Shown here: positions 23,380 through 30,464 of the stretch, piece by piece
Layout of the letters: the number at the start of each line of letters is the position of its first letter
How positions within the stretch are numbered: the first letter of the stretch is position 1
The notes under the pieces: generated by a model
What the model was told of the DNA's origin: nothing
The model's input: the letters and a program-made list of their open reading frames with translations, nothing else
The model's database searches: none
Assembly (NCBI GenBank): GCA_964585385.1
Contig: CAZPDP010000042.1
Coordinates: 1-30,464 of the forward strand
DNA: 30,464 bases
From: JAGXLC01 sp964585385
GTDB taxonomy: Bacteria; Bacteroidota; Bacteroidia; Bacteroidales; UBA12077
Direction of reading: 5' to 3'
Position numbers and translations under genes: made by a program

Positions 23380-24807
23380 ATGAGCTATTTGGATAAGATT
23401 GATGAAAATCTTGATTACAAGGTAAAAGACATGAGCCTTGCAGAACTAGGCAGAAAAGATATAGAACTTGCAGAGCATGAGATGCCCGGATTAATAGAAC
23501 TAAGAGAAAAATACGGTAAGGATAAGCCTCTGAAAGGCGCTCGTATTACAGGCTCTCTGCACATGACAACTCAAACTGCTGTATTAATTGAAACACTGAT
23601 TGAATTGGGCGCAGATGTCCGATGGGCAAGTTGTAATATTTTTTCAACCCAGGATGAAGCTGCTGCGGCTATAGCCAAAACAGGTGTGCCCGTTTTTGCC
23701 TGGAAAGGTGAAACTCTTGATGAATACTGGTGGTGTACAGCCCAGGCCCTTTCATTCCCCGGGGGAAAAGGACCGAACCTGATTGTTGATGATGGAGGTG
23801 ATGCCACTTTAATGGTTACTCTAGGCAAACAGGCAGAAGACGATCCTTCCATTTTAGATAAAGAAGCTGAAGCCTGGGATGAGCAAGCTCTTATTCGCAG
23901 ACTGAAGCAAATCCAGGACCAGGATAAAGACAAATGGACAAAAACCGCCAAAGAACTCCAGGGTGTATCTGAAGAAACCACTACAGGAGTTCACAGGCTC
24001 TATCAGAGAGAAGCCGATGGTTCATTGCTTTTCCCCGCTATCAATGTAAACGATTCTGTAACCAAGTCCAAATTCGATAACAACTACGGTAACCGTGAAT
24101 CATTAATCGATGGTATCAAGAGAGCCACCGATATTATGATTGCCGGTAAGACAGCAGTTGTTTGCGGTTATGGTGGTGTTGGTAAAGGTTGTGCCCAAGG
24201 ACTGGCTGCTTTCGGAGCAAAAGTAATCGTTACCGAAATTGATCCTATTTGTGCGCTACAGGCAGCCATGGAAGGCTATGAAGTAAAGAGAATCGAAGAT
24301 GTGCTTGATAAAGGAGATATCTATGTTACTGCAACCGGTAACAAAGATGTGATCACTGTTGAACACATGAGAAAAATGAAAGATAAAGCCATCGTATCCA
24401 ATATTGGACACTTTGATAATGAGATACAGGTAGAAAAGCTTGAAGTGCAGGATGATGTTGAAAAAATCAATATAAAACCCCAGGTCGATGAATATAAATT
24501 CACAAAGGACGGGCATTCCATTATTCTTCTTGCACAGGGACGTCTTGTAAATCTGGGATGTGCAACAGGTCATCCCTCATTTGTTATGAGTAATTCATTT
24601 GCCAACCAGGTACTTGCACAAATTGATCTCTGGACAAACAAAAGAGATATTGGAGTTTACAGACTGCCCAAGAAACTGGACGAAGAGGTAGCTCTGGCAC
24701 ACCTCAAGCATCTGGGTGTTGAGTTAACCACGATTAACCAGGAGCAGGCAGACTATCTTGGTGTTCCCAAAGATGGGCCATACAAATCTGATCACTACAG
24801 ATATTAA
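23380..24807 (+). CDS. ahcY: Adenosylhomocysteinase
   Basis: AhcY hydrolyses S-adenosylhomocysteine to adenosine and homocysteine, removing the product inhibitor of SAM methyltransferases. The 475-aa protein is full length. It has the N-terminal substrate region (GARITGSLHMTTQTAVLIETL, WASCNIFSTQDEAAAAIA), the catalytic NVNDSVTKSKFDNNYG segment with its lysine and aspartate, and the NAD loop VVCGYGGVGKGCAQGLAAFGA. The C-terminus ends in DHYRY as in most family members. No Shine-Dalgarno sequence precedes the ATG, only an A-rich stretch. It follows the sarcosine/dimethylglycine methyltransferase after 72 bases and is followed by a terminator. Confidence 0.98.
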   Translation: MSYLDKIDENLDYKVKDMSLAELGRKDIELAEHEMPGLIELREKYGKDKPLKGARITGSLHMTTQTAVLIETLIELGADVRWASCNIFSTQDEAAAAIAKTGVPVFAWKGETLDEYWWCTAQALSFPGGKGPNLIVDDGGDATLMVTLGKQAEDDPSILDKEAEAWDEQALIRRLKQIQDQDKDKWTKTAKELQGVSEETTTGVHRLYQREADGSLLFPAINVNDSVTKSKFDNNYGNRESLIDGIKRATDIMIAGKTAVVCGYGGVGKGCAQGLAAFGAKVIVTEIDPICALQAAMEGYEVKRIEDVLDKGDIYVTATGNKDVITVEHMRKMKDKAIVSNIGHFDNEIQVEKLEVQDDVEKINIKPQVDEYKFTKDGHSIILLAQGRLVNLGCATGHPSFVMSNSFANQVLAQIDLWTNKRDIGVYRLPKKLDEEVALAHLKHLGVELTTINQEQADYLGVPKDGPYKSDHYRY

Positions 24808-24817
24808 TTTATACTTT

Positions 24818-24867
24818 ATACTCAGGTCAGACCCTTTTTTATCGACCTGGGTATATTTTCTTTTTTA
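24818..24867 (+). terminator. Terminator between ahcY and metK
   Basis: ATACTCAGGTC at 24818-24828 pairs with GACCTGGGTAT at 24844-24854 with one G-U pair. It is followed by ATTTTCTTTTTT. A clear intrinsic terminator that must be read through, or metK must have its own promoter, which I did not find in the 22 bases left before its start. Confidence 0.8.
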
Positions 24868-24888
24868 AACTATAAAAAACATTAAATC

Positions 24889-26160
24889 ATGCCATATTTA
24901 TTTACATCTGAATCCGTGTCCGAAGGACACCCTGATAAAGTTGCGGACCAAATATCCGATGCAATCTTAGATGAATTACTGAAACAAGATCCAAACTCAA
25001 AATGTGCTGCTGAAACATTTGTAACTACCGGACTGGTCATTGTCGGTGGAGAGGTGAAAACCGAAGCTTACGTTGATGTTCAGGAAATTGCACGCGATGT
25101 GATAAGACGCATCGGTTATGTAAAACCCGATTACCGCTTTGATGCCGATTCATGCGGAGTATTAACTGCCATTCATGAACAATCACCTGACATTAGCATG
25201 GGAGTGGAAAGAGAGAAAGAAGAAGAGCAGGGAGCCGGTGACCAGGGAATGATGTTTGGTTTTGCTACCAATCAAACAGAAAATTACATGCCTCTTCCTG
25301 TGGATATTTCTCATCGACTTTTAAAAGAGCTTGCTGAGATAAGAAAAATCGAAGGCGAAATGCCTTATCTCAGACCTGATTCCAAGGCTCAGGTTACCTT
25401 CAAGTACAACGATGACAATTCACCATTAGGAATTGATACCATTGTTGTTTCTACTCAGCATGATGAGTTTGTTAAATCTACAGACGATACGCCTAAAGCA
25501 CGAAAAAAAGCTGAAAAGGATATGCTCGGCAGGATAGAAACAGATGTAAGGAATATCCTGATTCCGAGAGTTATGGAAACGTATCCAAAAGAAATTCAAA
25601 AATTCTTTGAAACCGATTTCCGTCTGCTGGTGAATCCAACTGGGAAGTTTGTAGTTGGTGGACCGCATGGTGATACCGGATTAACAGGAAGAAAAATTAT
25701 AGTGGATACCTACGGAGGACGTGGTGCCCATGGTGGAGGTGCATTCTCAGGTAAAGATTCCTCAAAAGTAGACCGTTCTGCCGCTTATGCAGCCAGACAT
25801 ATTGCAAAAAATATGGTAGCCGCCGGTGTAGCCGATGAAATTGAGGTTCAGCTTGCCTATGCTATTGGTGTTGCAGACCCCGTTGGAATTTACATTGGAG
25901 CCCATAATTCAAATGTAAATCTTAACCATGAAGAAATGGCAGTTAAGGTGAGAGAATTATTCGATCTCCGCCCAAGCTCTATAGTTAAGCGTTTCGGACT
26001 GAAAAACCCAATTTTTGAGGAGACTGCTGCTTATGGCCACATGGGAAGAAGACCCGGTAAAAAAGTAGTCTATATCAATGGTAACAAAAAAGAAGTCGAA
26101 ACTTTTGCATGGGAGAAGCTTGACTATGTGGATGAGATCAAAAAAGCATTCAACCTGTAA
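24889..26160 (+). CDS. metK: S-adenosylmethionine synthetase
   Basis: MetK makes SAM from methionine and ATP. The 423-aa protein shows the N-terminal SESVSEGHPDKVADQISDAILD (ATP and metal binding), the GAGDQGMMFGFATN loop, the GPHGDTGLTGRKIIVDTYGG segment and the phosphate-binding HGGGAFSGKDSSKVDRSAAY. At 423 aa it is somewhat longer than the E. coli enzyme (384 aa), as in other Bacteroidota. With MetE, AhcY and the adenosine kinase it completes the methyl cycle, fitting a locus with two SAM-consuming N-methyltransferases. Confidence 0.98.
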   Translation: MPYLFTSESVSEGHPDKVADQISDAILDELLKQDPNSKCAAETFVTTGLVIVGGEVKTEAYVDVQEIARDVIRRIGYVKPDYRFDADSCGVLTAIHEQSPDISMGVEREKEEEQGAGDQGMMFGFATNQTENYMPLPVDISHRLLKELAEIRKIEGEMPYLRPDSKAQVTFKYNDDNSPLGIDTIVVSTQHDEFVKSTDDTPKARKKAEKDMLGRIETDVRNILIPRVMETYPKEIQKFFETDFRLLVNPTGKFVVGGPHGDTGLTGRKIIVDTYGGRGAHGGGAFSGKDSSKVDRSAAYAARHIAKNMVAAGVADEIEVQLAYAIGVADPVGIYIGAHNSNVNLNHEEMAVKVRELFDLRPSSIVKRFGLKNPIFEETAAYGHMGRRPGKKVVYINGNKKEVETFAWEKLDYVDEIKKAFNL

Positions 26161-26177
26161 TTAATAATGGATATTGG

Positions 26178-26228
26178 AAAAGTCCCAAGAGTATCTGGTC
26201 ACTTCCGGATTTTTGGGACTTTTTTTTC
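26178..26228 (+). terminator. Terminator between metK and the adenosine kinase gene
   Basis: AAAAGTCCCAA at 26178-26188 pairs perfectly with TTGGGACTTTT at 26213-26223, with an inner ATCTGG/CCGGAT pair and more T residues after the stem. A strong intrinsic terminator ending 19 bases before the next start. Confidence 0.85.
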
Positions 26229-26246
26229 ACTAAAAAGAATAATTTT

Positions 26247-27215
26247 ATGGAAAAAGTATTAGGAATAGGAAATGCGTTGGTGGATATCATGACTAAGCTG
26301 GATAATGATAATTTCTTAAAAGATTTTAATCTGCCTAAAGGAAGCATGCAACTAGTTGAGCAAGACTTTGCAAAAAAAGTGGAAGCAGCCTCCGATAAAT
26401 TTGAAAAACATCAATCCAGTGGGGGATCAGCTGCCAACACCATACATGGATTGGCAAGGCTTGGATTGGAATCTGGTTTTATTGGGAAGGTTGGAGAGGA
26501 TGAACTGGGTGATTTCTTTCATAACGATATGGAAAAGAGTAAAATAAAACCTTTTCTTCTGAGAACTAAAACCGATAGCGGAAGGGCTGTTGCGTTAATC
26601 TCACCTGACTCCGAAAGAACTTTCGCTACTTTCCTTGGAGCTGCTATTGAACTGTCACCAGACGATTTGAAATCGGAATTCTTTCAAGAATACAAATATC
26701 TGCACATTGAGGGGTATTTGGTTCAAAACCATAAGCTTCTTAAGAGAGCATCCGAACTGGCTAAAGAAAACGGTTTAATGATATCTCTTGATCTGGCTAG
26801 TTATAATGTTGTTGAAGATAACCTCGATTTCCTAAAATCATATGTCAGGGATTATGTAGATATAATCTTTGCAAACGAGGAAGAAGCCAAGGCATTTACA
26901 GGAAAAGAGCCGGAAGAGGCTCTTGACGAACTGGCCTCACAATGTGAGATAGCAGTGGTTAAAGTAGGTAAAGAAGGTTCTTATATTAAAAGCGGAGATA
27001 AAAAATATAAGGTAGATCCAATAAAGGCTAATCCTGTAGATACAACAGGCGCCGGGGATGCCTACGCAGCAGGATTTTTGTACGGCCTGGTTAAGGGTTT
27101 TTCCCTTGATAAATCAGGGCAAATTGGCTCCTTGCTTGCAGGAAAAGTGATTGAAGTGGTTGGAGCCAAGATGGATGAGACGAAATGGAAAGAAATTTAC
27201 GATTTGGTTAAGTAA
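26247..27215 (+). CDS. PfkB-family sugar kinase, probably adenosine kinase
   Basis: A 322-aa ribokinase-like (PfkB) enzyme. The N-terminal GNALVDIMTKLDN, the GGSAANTIHGLARLG substrate motif and the C-terminal DTTGAGDAYAAGF with its catalytic aspartate are all present. PfkB members in Bacteroidota of this type, with the IGNALVDI start, are usually called adenosine kinases. The place behind ahcY and metK fits disposal of the adenosine that AhcY releases, pulling SAH hydrolysis forward. Fructokinase or another nucleoside kinase is the alternative. Confidence 0.82.
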   Translation: MEKVLGIGNALVDIMTKLDNDNFLKDFNLPKGSMQLVEQDFAKKVEAASDKFEKHQSSGGSAANTIHGLARLGLESGFIGKVGEDELGDFFHNDMEKSKIKPFLLRTKTDSGRAVALISPDSERTFATFLGAAIELSPDDLKSEFFQEYKYLHIEGYLVQNHKLLKRASELAKENGLMISLDLASYNVVEDNLDFLKSYVRDYVDIIFANEEEAKAFTGKEPEEALDELASQCEIAVVKVGKEGSYIKSGDKKYKVDPIKANPVDTTGAGDAYAAGFLYGLVKGFSLDKSGQIGSLLAGKVIEVVGAKMDETKWKEIYDLVK

Positions 27216-27245
27216 GTTTGGATTGCCTCGAATGAGCGAATACAT

Positions 27246-27373
27246 GGGTTAATGGAATAATGGAATGCTGGAATAATGGAGTGGATGGCGCAAATTAACA
27301 GATAGGAATAAATTTTCGATTATCTGCATTTCGGATCCTCCAGTCCCATTGACCCAATATTCCAATATTCCAA
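27246..27373. repeat. Long imperfect inverted repeat with TGGAATA units
   Basis: The left part (27246-27285) has three direct units of TGGAATAA/TGGAATGC type. The right part (27337-27373) contains the inverse, ATATTCCAATATTCCA preceded by CCATTGACCC, matching left-arm GGGTTAATGG. The arms can fold into a long hairpin around an A/T-rich centre. It fills the 185-base gap between convergent genes and resembles REP-like intergenic repeats; it may also end transcription from both sides. Confidence 0.55.
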
Positions 27374-27400
27374 AGACTTATCATTCGCGGTAATCCCCTG

Positions 27401-29560
27401 CTAAAAGTAAATCATCCCACCGAAATATATTGTACGCTTTGAATAATAGAGTTCCGAGGTTTCCGTGTAGTTGAAATTATAAGCTTTTCCTCTTACATTC
27501 TCATAATTCAGCAGGTTGCTGACATTAAAAAAGGTTACTACCGACAGGTTTTCGGATACAGGCCAGACTTTGGATGTGCTTATATCCAGCTTCAAATAAT
27601 CGGGCAGCCTTGTCCGGTTGTTCATATCACTATGCATGGGCTTGTAAACATCCAGGCTGTTGATGTATTCCCGGCTGGTGACAGGATGAAAGAAGGTGCC
27701 CTCCCTGTATAATAGTATGAGGCTTATATCCAGGTTGCTGGAATGCTGGTATTTGACACTTCCCCTGACATAATAATTGAGGTCATAATCAGAGGAATAG
27801 GTTATATTATCGTTTTTCCGTTTTGCATCAATGAATGTATAGGATCCCTGTAACCTCAGTTTGTTCTTGAAAAGGTAAACTTTAGAGAAAATTTCAGCTC
27901 CTTTTACCTCTTCTTTTATTTCATTGAATTCGGTATTTTTTGCAAAAACAGCAGCAGTCAGTTCAATATCAGAATTTTCCAGCTTATAATCCAGCGAAAC
28001 CTGGTCGCTTCGGAACAGTGTTACATCGTCCAGTTCTGCATTTGGCAGAGCATAATTGTGATATCTGCCTAAGGAAAAATTCAGAGAGTGGTCTGACAGG
28101 AATGTATAATTGAGATTCCACTGACCACTGAAATAATCTTCCATTCCCTCTGAAGGAATGTTTTTCCTGATTCCCAGTCCTGTTATCCAATTTTCGTTGA
28201 ATTCGTATTTACCATAGGTAAAAATTTCAGTCAAATCAAGGTTTCTGCTGTCCTCAACATCAGTCGATGGGTAACTTTTCCCAAGGGCATAATCGAAGAC
28301 AGGGAAAGTGCCATCCATTTGCTGATATCTTGAATCAAAAGAAATACCTGTCTTTACGGAAAATTTCCCGGCATACAGGTGATGGTTGGCATTCAGGTAA
28401 ATATCCCGTTTGTCCATATCAATGCTGGTATTTCCATAGGCATATTTTTCGTTGCTGAGACTTAAGCCTGAATTAAAAGTGAACTCCCCATATTTTGTAT
28501 CGCTTAGAAAATTGAAGACAGAAAAGTTGCGTTTTTTTCCCTGGTCCAATTCACCATTAAAGCTCGGGTGGCGGTAATCATAACTATATCCTTCAATGTT
28601 GCTGTAGTTGAAAAATTTTACCCGCATTGAGTCACTGATTTTATGAATGGCATGAATTCCCAGGTCCCCGGAAAAAAAGTTGTTGAGTTCATCGAGTGCG
28701 GTTTCGTTTACTCCAATCAAGCCCGCTGAAGGTTGGTAGTTGGAAAATATATTCAATCCTGTATTTGGACTCAGACGACGGCTGATTTGCGCACCAACAT
28801 TTGCCAGTGAAAGGCTAAGACTGTTCTGGCTGGTTTCGGGTATTTTGTTCTGACTTTCAATTGCAATTAAACCGGAAGAAGCATTCCCGTATTCCAGCGG
28901 CGGATTGCTTGGGAACACATGCATACGTTCTACAATAGCTGTATTGAATATACTGAAGGTTCCTATGCCATCCAGCTGGGAGAATCGTACCGCATCGTAT
29001 ATAGGCACATCATTGAAGAATATACCCGTTTCTGCCGGACTACTTCCACGCAGACTGATGGTTGCTGATTCATCTGTTGTTGTTGAAGCGGGCATGGAAT
29101 TTATGGCCAGTACCGGGTCAGCTTTTGCTGTTGGATTCAGGTAAATATCCAGCTGCTTCATTTGTTTTATGGTAAATTCTTCGGCTATAATCCTTTTACC
29201 GGTTATTACGGCTTTTTCAATCTTCTGCGCTTTAGGCTCAAGGTAAATTTTACCCTTTTGTATGGCATCTGTTGCTCCTATCACTTTTTCTTTGAATCCC
29301 ACGAAGGATATGATTAAGCTGTCTGTAGCGGGGGAGTGGAGTTGCAATGTAAACTCTCCATCAACACCTGCAGAGGTACCCGTAAACGGATCCGATTGCA
29401 GAAAAATGTTGGCGCCCGGCAGTGGTTTATTGGTTGATTTATCTAATATAACTGCTTTTATCGTGTTTCCAGGGGTTCCCTGTGCATTCAGGTTTTTTGT
29501 AATGGTAAAAAGGATTGAGAGAATTAAAATTATGAAAAATAATGCTGTATTGCGTACCAT
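27401..29560 (-). CDS. TonB-dependent receptor with carboxypeptidase-regulatory-like domain
   Basis: A 719-aa outer-membrane receptor of unknown substrate. A signal peptide (MVRNTALFFIILILSILFTI...LNAQ) is followed by a carboxypeptidase-regulatory-like beta-sandwich (residues about 32-110; AVILDKSTNKPLPGANIFL and SAGVDGEFTLQL), then a plug domain (AVITGKRI; SATISLRGSSPAETGIFFNDVPIYD; VFPSNPPLEYGNASSGLIAIES), and a beta-barrel to the end (YYSKRTIYFGGMIYF). It is shorter than SusC proteins and has no SusD partner, so glycan uptake is not indicated. It starts 15 bases after the TPR gene's stop, so the two form an operon. No cobalamin riboswitch is present, so its cargo need not be a corrinoid. 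Confidence 0.88.
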   Translation of the reverse strand: MVRNTALFFIILILSILFTITKNLNAQGTPGNTIKAVILDKSTNKPLPGANIFLQSDPFTGTSAGVDGEFTLQLHSPATDSLIISFVGFKEKVIGATDAIQKGKIYLEPKAQKIEKAVITGKRIIAEEFTIKQMKQLDIYLNPTAKADPVLAINSMPASTTTDESATISLRGSSPAETGIFFNDVPIYDAVRFSQLDGIGTFSIFNTAIVERMHVFPSNPPLEYGNASSGLIAIESQNKIPETSQNSLSLSLANVGAQISRRLSPNTGLNIFSNYQPSAGLIGVNETALDELNNFFSGDLGIHAIHKISDSMRVKFFNYSNIEGYSYDYRHPSFNGELDQGKKRNFSVFNFLSDTKYGEFTFNSGLSLSNEKYAYGNTSIDMDKRDIYLNANHHLYAGKFSVKTGISFDSRYQQMDGTFPVFDYALGKSYPSTDVEDSRNLDLTEIFTYGKYEFNENWITGLGIRKNIPSEGMEDYFSGQWNLNYTFLSDHSLNFSLGRYHNYALPNAELDDVTLFRSDQVSLDYKLENSDIELTAAVFAKNTEFNEIKEEVKGAEIFSKVYLFKNKLRLQGSYTFIDAKRKNDNITYSSDYDLNYYVRGSVKYQHSSNLDISLILLYREGTFFHPVTSREYINSLDVYKPMHSDMNNRTRLPDYLKLDISTSKVWPVSENLSVVTFFNVSNLLNYENVRGKAYNFNYTETSELYYSKRTIYFGGMIYF

Positions 29561-29575
29561 AATGCTTTCCTTTTT

Positions 29576-30343
29576 TTATTGGTTTATCTTTTTATTTAAC
29601 CTGGGCAAAAGTTCGTCTTTTACCCATCCAAAATCAGGTTCGAATTTTACCACTGATTCAAAGGTCTGAAGCGCCTTTTTATATTGTTCATCTTTTACAT
29701 AAGCTATACCCAGCCATGCCTTGGCATTAATATACTGCCAGTTGTTTTGGTACAAAGAAGAATCCCGTTCGAAAAGATCAATGGCTTTTTCATAGCTTTC
29801 TACAGCTTTGTCGATCCTTCCTCCAAACATTTTTGGAGTGTGCAGCCTGGAACCAGCCTGCTGAATCCAGGCTAAAGGTTCGGTCTTATCATATTTTATC
29901 GCTTTGTCAATATGCGCATTGCTTTTGGGTCCGAGAAACATTCCTTTTGAAGGAGTGAAAGCCATTTCTGTACTCAAAATTCCCGCTTTTAAAGCGTGAG
30001 CAGCTGACCACCTTGGGTTATACTTCAACAGGGTATCAATATTCTTTTTAGCTTTATCGAGATAAGCCTCAAAGACCTCCTTTTTTTCATTGGCTACGCA
30101 AGCGTTGAGCAATCCGTACTGAATCACCGCCAGGTCGAAAAGCTTCTGCATATCATGTGGATGTTCCTGATACCTTGTTTTTGCTTTTTTTTCTATAGCC
30201 TTCCATACACTCACGCTGTTGGTTAGATAGGCTTTGTATGAACTTTTCCTGAGATATTCACTGTTTTGACCATTGATTGTTCCAGTGATAATAATACCTA
30301 TCGTTATCAGAAATACTGTGGTTGTTGTTTTAAGTGTATTCAT
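29576..30343 (-). CDS. Secreted TPR-repeat protein paired with the TonB receptor
   Basis: A 255-aa protein with an N-terminal signal peptide (MNTLKTTTTVFLITIGIIITGTINGQ) and no lipidation cysteine, so probably periplasmic. TPR-like helical repeats are visible, most clearly AVESYEKAIDLFER and AWLGIAYVKDEQYKKALQTFESVVKFEPDFGWV, ending in a basic tail. TPR domains mediate protein contacts; the likely partner is the TonB receptor encoded just behind it. The actual function is unknown. GGAG lies nine bases before the ATG. Confidence 0.75.
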   Translation of the reverse strand: MNTLKTTTTVFLITIGIIITGTINGQNSEYLRKSSYKAYLTNSVSVWKAIEKKAKTRYQEHPHDMQKLFDLAVIQYGLLNACVANEKKEVFEAYLDKAKKNIDTLLKYNPRWSAAHALKAGILSTEMAFTPSKGMFLGPKSNAHIDKAIKYDKTEPLAWIQQAGSRLHTPKMFGGRIDKAVESYEKAIDLFERDSSLYQNNWQYINAKAWLGIAYVKDEQYKKALQTFESVVKFEPDFGWVKDELLPRLNKKINQ

Positions 30344-30358
30344 AAATAATTCTCCTGA

Positions 30359-30397
30359 TTTATTTTGTATTAGTAAAGTAGTTTATTTTGTAAACTA
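30359..30397 (-). promoter_or_regulatory. Candidate operator: palindrome and tandem repeat before the TPR-TonB operon
   Basis: TAGTTTA (30379-30385) and TAAACTA (30391-30397) form a perfect 7-base inverted repeat around five bases. In addition the 11-mer TTTATTTTGTA occurs at 30359-30369 and again at 30382-30392, a 23-base spacing close to two helical turns. The site lies 16-54 bases ahead of the gene start, where a repressor would act. The regulator is not in the window. Confidence 0.45.
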
Positions 30398-30464
30398 TTT
30401 TGATAAAAAATTTTCGTTAAATTCTAAAACATGGTTGATATTTGGCTATAACTCTCTTTGTGGT

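Noticed and set aside
1..30464. CRISPR arrays, tRNA or rRNA genes and transposases
   Set aside because: None of the expected repeat patterns or protein families was seen in either strand.

Overview
The window looks like a chromosomal segment of a Bacteroidota bacterium, probably an anaerobic or saline-habitat Bacteroidales/Marinilabiliales-type organism. The signs are promoters of the Bacteroides form TTTG-N19-TAnnTTTG, a BtuG-type beta-propeller lipoprotein beside BtuB, a TonB receptor with a carboxypeptidase-regulatory-like domain, a DUF1987/SiaC protein, and many genes without a clear Shine-Dalgarno sequence. The taxon below phylum is inference. No tRNA, rRNA, insertion sequence, integrase or CRISPR array was seen.

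Layout. (1) 466-3622, plus strand: a glycine/sarcosine N-methyltransferase followed by cobalamin-independent methionine synthase metE. (2) 3808-4242, minus: an orphan DUF1987/SiaC protein. (3) 4387-14284, minus: a B12 acquisition block. Read from right to left it holds riboswitch 2, btuF, btuC, btuD, riboswitch 1, btuB, btuG, a strong terminator hairpin, a small Cys-rich protein, cobS, cobC, cobU and cobT. (4) 15141-27215, plus: a one-carbon block with a corrinoid protein, two MttB-superfamily methyltransferases without pyrrolysine, a terminator-like hairpin, a hydantoinase/oxoprolinase-like ASKHA protein, a DUF1638 protein, a pterin:corrinoid methyltransferase, a sarcosine/dimethylglycine N-methyltransferase, ahcY, metK and a PfkB adenosine kinase. 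(5) 27401-30343, minus: a TonB receptor and a TPR protein.

How the parts fit. The two SAM-dependent N-methyltransferases would together make glycine betaine from glycine (three SAM consumed). AhcY, adenosine kinase, MetE and MetK recycle the resulting S-adenosylhomocysteine to SAM. The corrinoid protein, MttB pair and pterin:corrinoid methyltransferase would move a methyl group from a quaternary amine such as glycine betaine to tetrahydrofolate, and that methyl-THF could feed MetE. The locus therefore seems to encode both making and unmaking of a methylated amine, next to the machinery that supplies the B12 cofactor for the unmaking.

The most striking observation is an RNA-level link between the two halves. 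The terminator hairpin directly behind btuG has a 31-nt loop. As minus-strand RNA, 21 consecutive loop nucleotides (7559-7579) are perfectly complementary to the ribosome-binding site, start codon and first codons of the corrinoid-protein mRNA (15135-15155). Because btuB-btuG lie behind a cobalamin riboswitch, this RNA would be made when B12 is scarce. It could then shut off the B12-dependent methyltransferase, a possible B12-sparing antisense RNA. The complementarity is seen directly; the regulatory role is inference.
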